A stretch of DNA of 64,000 bases, taken from positions 175,316 through 239,315 of the forward strand of contig NZ_JAMXAY010000002.1 in assembly GCF_025460835.1 (NCBI RefSeq), given 5' to 3'. Shown piece after piece: positions 53,779-63,626 of the stretch. The translations under genes and the position numbers were made by a program. This DNA is from Parapedobacter soli. Its GTDB lineage: Bacteria; Bacteroidota; Bacteroidia; Sphingobacteriales; Sphingobacteriaceae. Under the pieces are notes generated by a model, which saw only the letters and a program-made list of their open reading frames with translations, had not been told where the DNA came from and searched no databases. Within the stretch, counting starts at the first letter, position 1. Each line of letters opens with the position of its first letter.

Positions 53779-53786
53779 CAAACTTA
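53779..53786 (-). promoter_or_regulatory. Predicted -7 box of the Spx/ArsC-like gene
   Basis: The minus strand reads TAAGTTTG, an exact TAnnTTTG match; the transcript start near 53772 leaves a 14-nt leader to the ATG at 53758. Confidence 0.4.
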
Positions 53787-53820
53787 AAATTAAATATCCG
53801 CTTGCCAAAAAATCACCTGG

Positions 53821-54455
53821 TTAATTTCCTCCCTGTTGGCCACCACCTCCTGAAACGTCGTCATTTTTGATACCGCGGCGATTTTTTCTGATTTCGTCTT
53901 TCAGACGGCCAAAGCGATAAGACAAACTTATATTGAAAGATCGGTAGTAATTTTGGGAAAATGAGGACTGCGTGAAGTTGGGCCCCGTCATGTCATTGAT
54001 GTAATTACGGTATTTGTTAAACGGGTTTGATATCGATCCCGAAATACTCAATTTCTCTTTAACCAGGTCTTTGGAAGCACTGATGCCGTAATACCATTTA
54101 TCCGCCATCCATCTTCAAATCGGTAGCTCACGCCGCCGTACATATAACCGCGTAATCCTGAGTTGCTGGTCGCTTTGCCATCTACCACACCATCCAGCCA
54201 AATGTAGCTCATATCGCCACTCATGTTCAAGTTTAGTTTTTTGGTGATGGGATAGTTAATACTGATATTGGTACCCAATGATTTGTTCTTGCCGATGTTT
54301 TCGTAAGTAAAACGAGAAATGCCGGTTTCCTCATCGTAACTAATGATTCCCTCCCTGCATATTCGAAGTTGGGGTTAGAGCGGTTTACAAACGGGTTGAG
54401 GTTCCAGATCCCGGGTGATTTCTCCATCTGCCGAAAAGTCCGATAGCTAGTTTGA
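53821..54455 (-). pseudogene. Broken C-terminal part of an outer-membrane beta-barrel receptor
   Basis: The minus strand carries three frame-shifted pieces of one protein: GIWNLNPFVNRSNPNFEYAG (near 54410-54350), IISYDEETGISRFTYENIGK to SYRFEDGW (54350-54110), and DKWYYGISASKDLV to the end (54105-53821, stop TAA). They belong to the TonB-dependent-receptor-like outer membrane family, whose normal length is about 800 residues. Two frameshifts (near 54350 and 54106) and loss of everything before about residue 600 show that it is not functional. It abuts the dnaX start. Confidence 0.8.
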
Positions 54456-54479
54456 ACCAAAATTTCTATCTTCGTACCG

Positions 54480-56324
54480 ATGGATAATTTTATCGTTTCT
54501 GCCCGGAAATACCGCCCCGCCACGTTTGATACGGTGGTTGGCCAACAACATATCACCGTTACCCTAAAGAACGCCATTAAAAACAAGCAATTGGCTCAGG
54601 CGTTTCTATTTTGCGGTCCGCGCGGTGTGGGTAAAACAACCTGCGCCCGTATTTTGGCCAAAACCATCAATTGTGAACACCTGCGTGATGATATGGAGGC
54701 CTGCGGGCAGTGCGATAGTTGCAAATCATTCCAGCATGGCAACTCTTTCAGTATCCACGAGCTGGATGCGGCTTCCAACAATTCGGTAGACGATATCCGT
54801 AGCCTGATCGACCAGGTGCGGATCCCGCCGCAGACGGGTAAGTATAAGATTTACATCATTGATGAGGTGCACATGCTGTCGCAGCAGGCTTTCAACGCCT
54901 TTCTGAAAACGCTTGAAGAACCGCCGGCTTATGCGATATTCATTCTAGCCACCACAGAAAAACACAAAATCCTTCCAACAATCCTCTCGCGATGCCAGAT
55001 TTTCGACTTCAACCGTATCAAGGTGATCGATATGGCCAATCATTTGGCTACAATCGCAGATAAGGAAGAAGTGTCTTATGACCCCGATGGACTGCATATC
55101 ATCGCACAAAAGGCCGATGGGGGGCTACGCGATGCGTTGTCAATGTTCGACCAGATTGTGAGTTTTTCCAACAAGGAGTTGACTTACCAGGCCGTTATCG
55201 ACAACCTCAATATCCTTGACTACGAGTATTACTTCAACCTGACAGATGCAATCATACAAGAAGACGCTGCAACAGCATTGCTTATTTTCGACGAGATACT
55301 CGCCCACGGTTTCGATGGCAGCCACTTTATCGGCGGACTAGGCTCGCACTTCCGCGATTTATTGGTAGCGAAAGAACCCGCCACGTTGATGTTGCTGGAT
55401 ACCAGCGATACCATCCGCGATCGATACCTCCAGCAGTCGCAGCAACTGTCGTCCGGACTGTTGCTTTCAGCACTCAATATTGTTAACCATTGTGAGGTCA
55501 ACTACCGCACCAGCAAGAATCAGCGACTGCAAGTGGAGCTGGCACTGTTGAAAATGTGCCACGTTGCATCGGCCATCCAACTGGCCAGAAGTGGTGCCGT
55601 GCAGCCACAAGCCGAAGTGGCTGAAAAAAAAAAGCCAACACTAACGCAACCGTCGGTTGATAGTCCACGAACAACCGCTGCAGATAATCTGCAGCCTAAA
55701 ATTGAAGAGCGGAAGCCGTTATCCGCCGGCAACTCGTCGCCGTCCACAGACGGCCGCCAGCAGGTTCCCAGCCACGGATCAGCGGACAGCACCCCCCGCA
55801 CGGAACCTCCCGGGCCCCGCCCACAGGAACAGCCTAACCGCTCTTGGGGCAACGTGAAGCTCAGCAATGCCATCCCCGACCTTAATCGTATTTTTGACGA
55901 TCAGCAGCCTGATGAACCATCGGTAGACGAACCCGAGCTGCTCAGCGGCACCGAGCGGCAGCCATTCACCCATGAAGAACTGCTCCCACATTGGCATGCG
56001 TTGGCAGACAAGCTGAAGGCCGAGAATAAAATCAACTTATTTACACTGATGACAGCCCACCCGCCTGAGCTGCAGCCGGAGTTCAAAATCGGGGTGGTAA
56101 TTGAAAATCCGATCCAGCTTGACCTGCTGAACAACTCTAAAATCGATATCCTGAACGAACTACGGACTAATCTACGGAATTTTGCAGTCGATCTGGTACC
56201 GATGGAAGTGAAGGCTGATACAACCAGGAAGCCCTACACTGCACAGGAGAAGTACCAAGCAATGGCTGCCAAGAACCCGATGCTCGATGTGCTGCGAAAA
56301 ACATTTAATCTGGGATTGGAGTAA
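54480..56324 (+). CDS. dnaX: DNA polymerase III subunit gamma/tau
   Basis: The clamp-loader ATPase. A 614-residue protein with Walker A GPRGVGKTT (46-54), a zinc module with C65, C75, C78 and C81 (CGQCDSC), Walker B IIDEVHM, and the sensor-1 region (ILATTEKHKILPTILSRCQIF). The linker after about 370 is Pro/Gln-rich, and a C-terminal tau-like domain follows. An imperfect -7 box (TATCTTCG, 54467-54474) lies so close to the ATG that the mRNA may be leaderless. The broken receptor gene diverges just before it. Confidence 0.96.
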   Translation: MDNFIVSARKYRPATFDTVVGQQHITVTLKNAIKNKQLAQAFLFCGPRGVGKTTCARILAKTINCEHLRDDMEACGQCDSCKSFQHGNSFSIHELDAASNNSVDDIRSLIDQVRIPPQTGKYKIYIIDEVHMLSQQAFNAFLKTLEEPPAYAIFILATTEKHKILPTILSRCQIFDFNRIKVIDMANHLATIADKEEVSYDPDGLHIIAQKADGGLRDALSMFDQIVSFSNKELTYQAVIDNLNILDYEYYFNLTDAIIQEDAATALLIFDEILAHGFDGSHFIGGLGSHFRDLLVAKEPATLMLLDTSDTIRDRYLQQSQQLSSGLLLSALNIVNHCEVNYRTSKNQRLQVELALLKMCHVASAIQLARSGAVQPQAEVAEKKKPTLTQPSVDSPRTTAADNLQPKIEERKPLSAGNSSPSTDGRQQVPSHGSADSTPRTEPPGPRPQEQPNRSWGNVKLSNAIPDLNRIFDDQQPDEPSVDEPELLSGTERQPFTHEELLPHWHALADKLKAENKINLFTLMTAHPPELQPEFKIGVVIENPIQLDLLNNSKIDILNELRTNLRNFAVDLVPMEVKADTTRKPYTAQEKYQAMAAKNPMLDVLRKTFNLGLE

Positions 56325-56338
56325 CGAAAGGGAACGTT

Positions 56339-58081
56339 TTACCGGCGCTCGCCAATTTGTTGCCGCCACATGGCGTAGTATAATCCCCGTGCATCCACCA
56401 ATTGGCCGTGTGTTCCCGTCTCGGCTATTTTCCCTTTCTCCAACACGATAATGCGGTCTGCATGCATAATGGTCGACAAACGATGTGCAATCAGCACCGT
56501 AATTTGATCCCTTTCGCCCGAGAGTGCTCTTACCGTTTCGGTGATGGCCTCTTCCGTGAGTGAGTCGAGGGCGCTGGTAGCCTCATCGAAAATCAACAGG
56601 CGGGGATTGCGTATCAATGCCCGGGCAATGGAGATACGCTGTTTTTCGCCGCCAGACAATTTTAAACCACCTTCGCCCAATACCGTATGGATCCCCTTTT
56701 CACTGCGTGCCAGCAGTTGCGCGCAACTGGCTTTATACAAAGCTGCCAACACCTCCTCTTCCGTAGCATCGGGTTTTACGAAAAGTAAATTATCTTTTAT
56801 AGTGCCTGCAAACAGCTGGGTATCTTGCGTTACAAAACCGATCTGCCGTCGCATCTCATTATACCGTACCGTTTCGGCAGGGATATCATTGAATAGGATA
56901 CGGCCCGATACCGGGCGGTACAACCCCACTAGTAGTTTGACGAGGGTCGACTTACCCGATCCCGATGGACCGACGAATGCAATGGTTTCGCCACTCTTTA
57001 CGGTAAATGAAATATCGTCAATCGCATTCTGTGAAGCCGTTTTGTGCCTGAATACCACACGGTCGAAAACTACCGACTCCAAATCGCCAATAGGAACCGG
57101 GTTCTCGGGCCGCTGCTCTATCGGCTTACGCATCAAGCCGTCAAACAGCTGGATGGAAGCCTCAGCTTCGCGGTATTGCACAATGATGTTGCCGATTTCC
57201 TGCAACGGCATAAAAATCGACGTGGAGATGAACTGCATGGTGATGAGCTCACCGGGGGTCAATACATCGCGGAAGATGAGCCACAGCAGCGTGAACAGGA
57301 TGGACTGGCGGAGCAGGTTGAGCGTGGTCCCCTGTAGGAAGGAAAGAAAACGGACACGCCGCGTTTTGGTCATTTCAAGGTCGAAGATCGTTTGTGTATG
57401 ACCGCGCATCCGCCGTATTTCGGGAAACGTTAGCCCCAGGCTCTTGACTAGCTCGATGTTGCGGAGCGACTCGGTGATGATGCCCGACATGCGTGTTGTT
57501 TCGCGGTTGATGCTACGTTGTGTTGTTTTTATTTTCCGGCTCAACATACTGGTAATGGAACCGATAACCACGAAGCCGATCAGGAAAATCGGGATCAGCG
57601 CCCAATGCTTGGTAATGGCATACCAGATCAGGAAGCCGAACCCTACCAACGAAGAAAATAGGATGTTAATGGCCGAATTGATGAAGCGTTCGGTATCGGT
57701 ACGCACTTTCTGCAGTACGGCCAGCGTTTCACCGCTGCGCTGCTCTTCAAACTCCTGGAACGACAGGCGTAAGGTTTGCCGTAGCCCTTCGTTGAATATC
57801 TGCATGCCAAACCGCTGCACGGCAAGCCGCATCACATAATCCTGGAAAGAACGCGCCAACCGCGCCAATAAGGCGACAGCGATAGCGATGAATAGCCAAA
57901 AGAGCACACCTTGAACCAGCTCTTCCTCAGTACGGCCTTGGCGGTTATTTGCATAATCATCGATGATTTTTCCAAAGATGATAGGGTCGATCATCGAAAG
58001 CAACTGCGCTGCCGCTGCAAGAAGCAGGGCGAAATAGATATACCTACGCTGTGGCTTGAGGTATTTCCAAAGGATTTTCAT
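56339..58081 (-). CDS. MsbA-like ABC exporter (permease and ATPase in one chain)
   Basis: A 580-residue half-transporter from the ATG at 58081, chosen because it overlaps the upstream stop by 4 bp (ATGA). Six membrane helices (about 1-300) are followed by an ATPase domain: Walker A GPSGSGKST, signature LSGGEKQR, Walker B LLIFDEATSAL and the H-loop IAHRLS. It is related to lipid and multidrug exporters such as MsbA. The next gene upstream encodes a LOG-family protein in the same transcript. Confidence 0.93.
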   Translation of the reverse strand: MKILWKYLKPQRRYIYFALLLAAAAQLLSMIDPIIFGKIIDDYANNRQGRTEEELVQGVLFWLFIAIAVALLARLARSFQDYVMRLAVQRFGMQIFNEGLRQTLRLSFQEFEEQRSGETLAVLQKVRTDTERFINSAINILFSSLVGFGFLIWYAITKHWALIPIFLIGFVVIGSITSMLSRKIKTTQRSINRETTRMSGIITESLRNIELVKSLGLTFPEIRRMRGHTQTIFDLEMTKTRRVRFLSFLQGTTLNLLRQSILFTLLWLIFRDVLTPGELITMQFISTSIFMPLQEIGNIIVQYREAEASIQLFDGLMRKPIEQRPENPVPIGDLESVVFDRVVFRHKTASQNAIDDISFTVKSGETIAFVGPSGSGKSTLVKLLVGLYRPVSGRILFNDIPAETVRYNEMRRQIGFVTQDTQLFAGTIKDNLLFVKPDATEEEVLAALYKASCAQLLARSEKGIHTVLGEGGLKLSGGEKQRISIARALIRNPRLLIFDEATSALDSLTEEAITETVRALSGERDQITVLIAHRLSTIMHADRIIVLEKGKIAETGTHGQLVDARGLYYAMWRQQIGERR

Positions 58082-58821
58082 GCACGTTTCAGCTTCCGCT
58101 CGCCCAATGCCCAAGCAGCCTTGCGGGGCGGATTCAGCTTGATGCTCGGAGAACCCTCGGCATGCTTGCGGATATGCGCCACCACTTCATCCACCGAGTC
58201 GGTGAAGAGCAAGAGGTCCATATCTTCGGGGCTGATTGTTTTTTCATCCATCATGCGTTGGACGTGGGCAATGATTTCCTTGTGGAAGCCCACACCCATT
58301 ACCACAATGGGAAACCGTTTGATTTTTCCCGTTTGGATAAGCGTAAGCGTTTCAAAAAACTCATCCAGTGTGCCAAAGCCACCCGGTAGTACGATGAACG
58401 CGAACGAATACTTGCGCAAAAGTTCTTTACGGACGAAGAAGTACTCCATCGTCACGAACCGGTCCAGGTAGGGATTGTGCGCCTGTTCGTGGGGCAGCAC
58501 AATGTTGCATCCTACCGAGAGTGTACCACTTTCTTTGGCGCCCCGGTTTGCTGCTTCCATGATGCCGGGGCCACCGCCGGTCATGATGGCGAAGCCCAGT
58601 TTGCCGATCTTGGCCGAAACCTGGCGGGCCAGCTCGTAATATGGGTGGTCTTCTTTGAACCGTGCCGAGCCAAACACCGTGACGCAGGGGCCGATGAAAT
58701 GCAGGCCCCGGAATCCTTTGAGGAACTGTATCACCACACCACCCACATATTTAAGTTCTTTCCAGCGCGCGCGAGCGCCTTCCATGAATTTATGTTCTTC
58801 CTTTATAAAAGCGTTGTTCAT
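58078..58821 (-). CDS. LOG-family protein (TIGR00730 type)
   Basis: A 247-residue Rossmann-fold protein of the lysine-decarboxylase-like (LOG) family, with GGGPGIMEAANRG at 82-94 and PGGFGTLDEFFE at 146-157. In plants and some bacteria this family releases free cytokinin or nucleobases from nucleotide monophosphates; in bacteria the role is uncertain, with nucleotide hydrolase activity the best guess. It overlaps the exporter by 4 bp and follows the ATP-cone gene by 8 bp. Confidence 0.93.
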   Translation of the reverse strand: MNNAFIKEEHKFMEGARARWKELKYVGGVVIQFLKGFRGLHFIGPCVTVFGSARFKEDHPYYELARQVSAKIGKLGFAIMTGGGPGIMEAANRGAKESGTLSVGCNIVLPHEQAHNPYLDRFVTMEYFFVRKELLRKYSFAFIVLPGGFGTLDEFFETLTLIQTGKIKRFPIVVMGVGFHKEIIAHVQRMMDEKTISPEDMDLLLFTDSVDEVVAHIRKHAEGSPSIKLNPPRKAAWALGERKLKRA

Positions 58822-58829
58822 TATCTCAT

Positions 58830-59663
58830 TTATTTTTGATGGTTAACCAGTTCGATAGCTTCCTGCGTAATCCGGCTTTTCTTGCGGGGTGCACAATCCA
58901 AACTGTCTAATTGCGATATATCATCTACGATGTCTTTCACTAGTATGCATCCTTGCTTCAACAGGATGTCTTTTTCCGCCTTGTTAATAGTGGTTAGGCA
59001 GGTGACCGGGTACAGGCCGGCATTGTCCACCCGTCTCTTTATGCTGCTTTCTTCCGGGTAATTCCAAGCCAGGAGGTTGAGATGGTAGTATGCCGAGAAG
59101 TTGATGGAATCTGTGGTCATATAGGCGTTGGTAACAAGCCAGCCTGCTGTAAATTCCATCTCCTTGCCGAAAAATGAAAACGTGCGTCCGGCGAAGTCGT
59201 TGACGCGCGACAGGAAATACATGGGGGTGGTCACCGTGATTTTGGCATCCTCAGTATTTCGGAACTTGCATTCCACCAATAGCAGCTCGTTGTCTTTCTG
59301 TGCCACCACGTCTACCTCATGGGTTACCGAGTTGCCTTCAAGCAGTTGGCCCGTGAGGGTCTGGTAATTGGCGTGGTTAAACAGCCTGGACACCCATTGT
59401 TCAAAATAATAGCCGGCCGGCCCCAAGTCCTTCAATGCACGTTTGAGGCTATAACGGGCAGCGAACGAGTCGGCCTCCCTTTTCAGTAGGCGGAAAGCCA
59501 GCCGGTATAATTCGCGGGTATCTATGCCGTCATAGACCATGGGCTTCATGCGCTCCCATACGTCGTCTACCACATCGGGCGATGCGCCCGATTTGGAGAG
59601 CGAGCCCTTCAGGCGGCCCAAGTCAAACTCAACCAGCTCGCCGGAATATTTCTTTACTTGCAT
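58830..59663 (-). CDS. ATP-cone and PD-(D/E)xK nuclease-like fusion protein
   Basis: A 277-residue protein. Residues 1-85 match an ATP-cone, the nucleotide-sensing domain of ribonucleotide reductases and NrdR (KKYSGELVEFDLGRLKGSL). Residues 85-170 resemble a restriction-endonuclease-like fold: HEVDVVAQKDNELLLVECKF places D118 and the E131-x-K133 pair in a PD-(D/E)xK pattern, with E89 as a possible extra acid. It ends in a basic, helix-rich tail. No methylase or specificity gene is adjacent, so it is not an ordinary restriction system. It may act on DNA under nucleotide control. Confidence 0.75.
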   Translation of the reverse strand: MQVKKYSGELVEFDLGRLKGSLSKSGASPDVVDDVWERMKPMVYDGIDTRELYRLAFRLLKREADSFAARYSLKRALKDLGPAGYYFEQWVSRLFNHANYQTLTGQLLEGNSVTHEVDVVAQKDNELLLVECKFRNTEDAKITVTTPMYFLSRVNDFAGRTFSFFGKEMEFTAGWLVTNAYMTTDSINFSAYYHLNLLAWNYPEESSIKRRVDNAGLYPVTCLTTINKAEKDILLKQGCILVKDIVDDISQLDSLDCAPRKKSRITQEAIELVNHQK

Positions 59664-59717
59664 TTAATTGACCTTTGGGCAACTAATATGCGAATTTTTC
59701 GGGAAACCAGCTCCCCA

Positions 59718-60836
59718 TCAATTGGTTTTTCGGTAATTCCATACCGCCCATCCATTAAGTATAACGGCAAAGCCAGATATCGCACCCAGATGGGGGAGGA
59801 TGGCCTTCCAGCCACTCCCCTTGAGGATAACCATCCGCATCACCTCTACGAGGTAACTCACCGGATTGAATGCCGAAATCACTTGTGCCCACCCGGGCAT
59901 GCTATCGATTGGCGTGAATAGTCCACCCATGAGGATAAAAACCATCATAAAGAAAAACATGATAAACATGGCTTGCTGCTGGGTATCGGTGTAGGTAGAA
60001 ACCAATAGCCCGAAACCAAGCAAAGCCAGTAGGTACACCCAAACGAAGCCATACATGGCCGCGATACTGCCTTGTGGAAATATGCCGTAGATAAGCCAGG
60101 ATACCAACAGGCCCAAGGTGAAAACGACATTGCCCAGAATCCAGAAAGGGATAAGTTTACCGAGGATGAAATGATGTTTTCTGATTGGCGTTACGTTGAT
60201 TTGCTCAATGGTGCCCACTTCTTTTTCCTTCACGATATTCAATGCCGATAGAAAGCCTCCGACCATGGTGAGCAAAATGGCCAGTATGCCGGGCACCATG
60301 AAATATTGGTAGTTGAGCATCGGGTTGAATCGGTTGCTGGGTATTACCTCAACGGTGGGCAGGGTACTGAAACGCATGGGTTCTACCTGTGCCACGCGTA
60401 TGTCCCGGCTATAATTGCCGATGATCTCGGTAAGGTATGCGCCGCCTAATCCGGCTTTGGTACCATTGATCGCATTGATGGCAATAAAAAGCGTTTGTTC
60501 CCCTTCGCGGATCAAGTTACGTTCAAACCCGCGCGGTATTTCAAGTACGAGGTCGGCCCGGCCCTCTTCTATGAGTCCGTACGCCGCCTTAACTGAGGTA
60601 TGATACCCCTGCAGTTTGAAATAGCCGGAGGCAGTGATTTCGGATATCAGCAGCCTCGAATACGGCGAATGATCGTGGTCTACCACCGAGAGATTTATAT
60701 TCTTGATTTCGTAGTCAGCAGCAAATGGTAAGATGATCAATTGCATGACGGGCATCACCAGGATGAGCATCAGGATGGCACGGTTCCGGAAAATCTGCCG
60801 GAATTCTTTTTGTAAAAGGAATCTGATTGTTCTCAT
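59718..60836 (-). CDS. ABC-2 type permease (second of pair)
   Basis: A 372-residue ABC-2 permease. There is one N-terminal helix (20-40), a large extracytoplasmic domain (about 45-170), then five helices (about 180-365), including the GGFLSALNIVKEKEVGTIEQINVTPIRK coupling region. It overlaps the preceding permease by 4 bp, so they form a heterodimer with the two ATPases upstream. The YhhJ/YbhS-like layout suggests export of a drug or an envelope component. Confidence 0.9.
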   Translation of the reverse strand: MRTIRFLLQKEFRQIFRNRAILMLILVMPVMQLIILPFAADYEIKNINLSVVDHDHSPYSRLLISEITASGYFKLQGYHTSVKAAYGLIEEGRADLVLEIPRGFERNLIREGEQTLFIAINAINGTKAGLGGAYLTEIIGNYSRDIRVAQVEPMRFSTLPTVEVIPSNRFNPMLNYQYFMVPGILAILLTMVGGFLSALNIVKEKEVGTIEQINVTPIRKHHFILGKLIPFWILGNVVFTLGLLVSWLIYGIFPQGSIAAMYGFVWVYLLALLGFGLLVSTYTDTQQQAMFIMFFFMMVFILMGGLFTPIDSMPGWAQVISAFNPVSYLVEVMRMVILKGSGWKAILPHLGAISGFAVILNGWAVWNYRKTN

Positions 60837-61963
60837 TCCAACCGTATTTTAAAACTCTTTAAGCTCACCACGAAAAGGATTAGGGTAATGCCGCACAAGA
60901 TGGCCGTTTCTTTCCACACCCCTTCTATCCCTACACCCTTAATCATGATGGATTTCACAATGCTATAAAACCATTTGGCGGGTACGATATTGGATATCCA
61001 CTGCAAAAGAACCGGCATATTCTCTATGGGGAACATGAAACCGCTGAACATGACCGTAGGTAGCAACATACCCATCAGCGATACCAGCATAGCTACCTGC
61101 TGCGTCTTTGTTTTGATCGAAATGAATATGCCCAGGGTTAAGCAAGTAATGATAAATAGTGCACTCTCGGCAAATAGCAGGAGCCAGTTGCCCTCCACCG
61201 GTACCTGCAATACGAATACGCTCATCAATACGATAGACAGTACGTTGACGAGTGAAAGGAGTAGGTACGGGACGGTTTTCGATAGGATGACCCATACCGG
61301 CTTGAACGGCGATACCAGCAGCACTTCCATGGTGCCGGTTTCCTTTTCCTTAACGATGGATATGGCTGTCATCATGACGGAGACCAACATCAATACCAAT
61401 GCAATGACCCCGGGCACAAAGTTGGGGGCGCCCCTGAGCTGTGGATTGTAAAGCATCCGGATTTGGGGTGTAATCTGGTAGGGTAGGGGCATCTGTCCGC
61501 TGAGCTCCACCTGGTAATCGCGGATAATGGCCGAGATGTAGTTGGTTAAGGTAGTTGCGCTGTTCGGGTCTGATGCGTCGGCAATCACCTGTACCTGTGC
61601 GTGATGTTGGCGGGAGAGGTTATCTTCGAAGTTGGCCGGAAAAACTAAAGCCAATTTGATGTCGCTTGTTTGGAATGCCGTTTCCAGACGGTCTTCATCC
61701 ATGATATCCTCCTGGATTCTGAAGTAGTTGCTTGCTGCTATCCGGCCGATGAGGTGCCGGGAGGCGTTGTCTTTTGCGTGGTCTATAATGGCAATCCGTG
61801 TATTTTTAATTTCGTTTGTCAGTGCGAACCCAAAAATGAGGATCTGGGCAATGGGCATACCGATCAAGATAAATAAGGTGCGCCGATCACGCAGTACGTG
61901 AAGGAACTCCTTTTTTACGAATGTGGCAAATTGCTTCACTTCTTTTAATTGATAACTATCCAC
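60833..61963 (-). CDS. ABC-2 type permease (first of pair)
   Basis: A 376-residue ABC-2 permease, layout as its partner, with the coupling loop VKEKETGTMEVLLVSPFKPVW. The GTG at 61963 is the best start: it overlaps the stop of the upstream ATPase by 8 bp, and an ATG further upstream (62017) would run 60 bases into that gene. It is followed by its partner with a 4-bp overlap, giving translational coupling across the operon. Confidence 0.88.
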   Translation of the reverse strand: MDSYQLKEVKQFATFVKKEFLHVLRDRRTLFILIGMPIAQILIFGFALTNEIKNTRIAIIDHAKDNASRHLIGRIAASNYFRIQEDIMDEDRLETAFQTSDIKLALVFPANFEDNLSRQHHAQVQVIADASDPNSATTLTNYISAIIRDYQVELSGQMPLPYQITPQIRMLYNPQLRGAPNFVPGVIALVLMLVSVMMTAISIVKEKETGTMEVLLVSPFKPVWVILSKTVPYLLLSLVNVLSIVLMSVFVLQVPVEGNWLLLFAESALFIITCLTLGIFISIKTKTQQVAMLVSLMGMLLPTVMFSGFMFPIENMPVLLQWISNIVPAKWFYSIVKSIMIKGVGIEGVWKETAILCGITLILFVVSLKSFKIRLE

Positions 61964-62702
61964 TGTTTTTTGCTTTCCGCGCCAGTTGATAAAACACCCC
62001 ATCCATGGACTGTTCATTTAGTTGTGCTTTCAAAAGCGCGGGTGTCCCTAATGCTTCAATGCGGCCATCCACCATGATGGAGATACGGTTGCAGTACTCG
62101 GCTTCGTCCATGTAGTGGGTGGTAACGAACATGGTAATACCGCGGCCCGCCGCCTCATAGATCATCGCCCAGAATTGCCTGCGCGTTACGGGGTCCACGC
62201 CACCGGTAGGTTCATCGAGGAATAGGACGTTCGGCTCGTGGAGCAGCGCAACCGAGAATGCCAGCTTCTGTTTCCAGCCCAAGGGCAGGTCGCCCACCCG
62301 TTTTTTTGCCTGAAATTCCAAGCCTAGCCGTTCAATGAGTGCGTCACTTTTGGATCGGAGCTGCCGGTTATCCAATCCATATATCCCGCCGAAGAATCGG
62401 ATGTTTTCCTGTACGGTAAGGTCTTCGTACAACGAAAATTTCTGGCTCATGTAGCCGATGTGCTGTTTGATTTGTTCGGTTTGGCGATACACATCGAATC
62501 CGGCAACGGTTGCCTTGCCGGATGTCGGCCTGGACAATCCGCATAGCATCCGCATCGCCGTCGTTTTGCCAGCGCCGTTGGCGCCTAGGAAGCCGAATAT
62601 TTCGCCTTTATAGACTTCAAATGTAATTTCGTTGGTTGCGACGAAATCGCCAAACTGTTTGGTCAGCTTTTCGGTGCTGATTACTGTTTCTGTGCATGTC
62701 AT
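61956..62702 (-). CDS. ABC transporter ATP-binding protein (second ATPase)
   Basis: A 248-residue ATPase with Walker A GANGAGKTT, Q-loop region MSQKFSLYEDLT, a degenerate signature (LPLGWKQKLA), Walker B VLFLDEPTGGVD and H-loop TTHYMDEAE. The degenerate LSGG motif is as in the second ATPase of RbbA/YbhF-like pairs. The start overlaps the first ATPase by 4 bp. Confidence 0.92.
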   Translation of the reverse strand: MTCTETVISTEKLTKQFGDFVATNEITFEVYKGEIFGFLGANGAGKTTAMRMLCGLSRPTSGKATVAGFDVYRQTEQIKQHIGYMSQKFSLYEDLTVQENIRFFGGIYGLDNRQLRSKSDALIERLGLEFQAKKRVGDLPLGWKQKLAFSVALLHEPNVLFLDEPTGGVDPVTRRQFWAMIYEAAGRGITMFVTTHYMDEAEYCNRISIMVDGRIEALGTPALLKAQLNEQSMDGVFYQLARKAKNSG

Positions 62703-63613
62703 GTGGTAAGCATTTTAATGAAGCAATCTTCTATGGTCGGTGTAATCGGCTTCACTTCGATATCCCTGAGGCCGGCCTTTGTCAGGACATTCCTTAGGTC
62801 TGTTGCCGCGTCTCGGCTAGCAGCACCCTGAGAGTCCACGTGGATATATTCGCCGAATATATAACCAGTAAAAGGTGGCTCATGAGTAGCCAATACTTGG
62901 TTAACACGAGGCATGTCAGCGGCTTTAACGGCGTACAGCACGCCGGGGTATGTGCTTATGATACCTTCGGGCGAGTCGATAGACAGTATCTTACCGTGCT
63001 GGATAAGCGCGATACGGTCACATATCGCCGCTTCGTCCATGTACGGGGTGGACACCACTACGGTAATGCCCTGCTTTTTCAGCTGCCTGAGTATTTCCCA
63101 TAATTCCTTGCGCGACACCGGGTCTACCCCTGTGGTCGGTTCATCGAGAAAAAGTACGGTCGGTTTGTGGATAAGTGCGCAGCAAAGGGCGAGCTTCTGC
63201 TTCATCCCTCCTGAGAGCTTGCCCGCGCGGCGCTTCTTGAAAGGCTCCAGCTGCACGTAGATGTCTTCGATGAGGTGGTAATTTTTTGCTACTGTGGTAT
63301 TGAATACCGTTGCGAAAAACCGGATGTTCTCTTCCACGGTCAGGTCCTGGTATAGGGAGAAGCGCCCTGGCATGTAGCCTACCTGGTTCCGGATATGGCG
63401 GTAGCCGCTTACCACGTCGTAACCCGCTACGGTAGCCTGGCCGCTGTCCGCCCGCAACAGGGTGGCCAATATCCGGAAGATGCTGCTCTTACCCGCACCA
63501 TCCGGTCCGATGAGACCGAATAATTCCCCTGCCTCTACTGTAAAAGAAACATCCGTTACCGCCTTTACAACCCCTTTGTTGTAGGTCTTTGTAATGTTGC
63601 TTAATGTAACCAT
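62699..63613 (-). CDS. ABC transporter ATP-binding protein (first ATPase)
   Basis: A 304-residue ATPase from the ATG at 63613 (MVTLSNITKTYNKG), where the fold begins; an upstream ATG at 63670 adds 19 poor residues overlapping the adaptor frame. Walker A GPDGAGKSS, Q-loop GYMPGRFSLYQDLT, intact signature LSGGMKQKLALC, Walker B VLFLDEPTTGVD. A C-terminal extension of about 90 residues follows. It is first of the four-gene efflux set after the truncated adaptor. Confidence 0.93.
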   Translation of the reverse strand: MVTLSNITKTYNKGVVKAVTDVSFTVEAGELFGLIGPDGAGKSSIFRILATLLRADSGQATVAGYDVVSGYRHIRNQVGYMPGRFSLYQDLTVEENIRFFATVFNTTVAKNYHLIEDIYVQLEPFKKRRAGKLSGGMKQKLALCCALIHKPTVLFLDEPTTGVDPVSRKELWEILRQLKKQGITVVVSTPYMDEAAICDRIALIQHGKILSIDSPEGIISTYPGVLYAVKAADMPRVNQVLATHEPPFTGYIFGEYIHVDSQGAASRDAATDLRNVLTKAGLRDIEVKPITPTIEDCFIKMLTT

Positions 63614-63626
63614 TTCTATTGCCGTT

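Noticed and set aside
56541..57401. Long plus-strand frame opposite the MsbA-like exporter
   Set aside because: A shadow of a clear ABC exporter. The Ser/Arg-rich translation has no domain.
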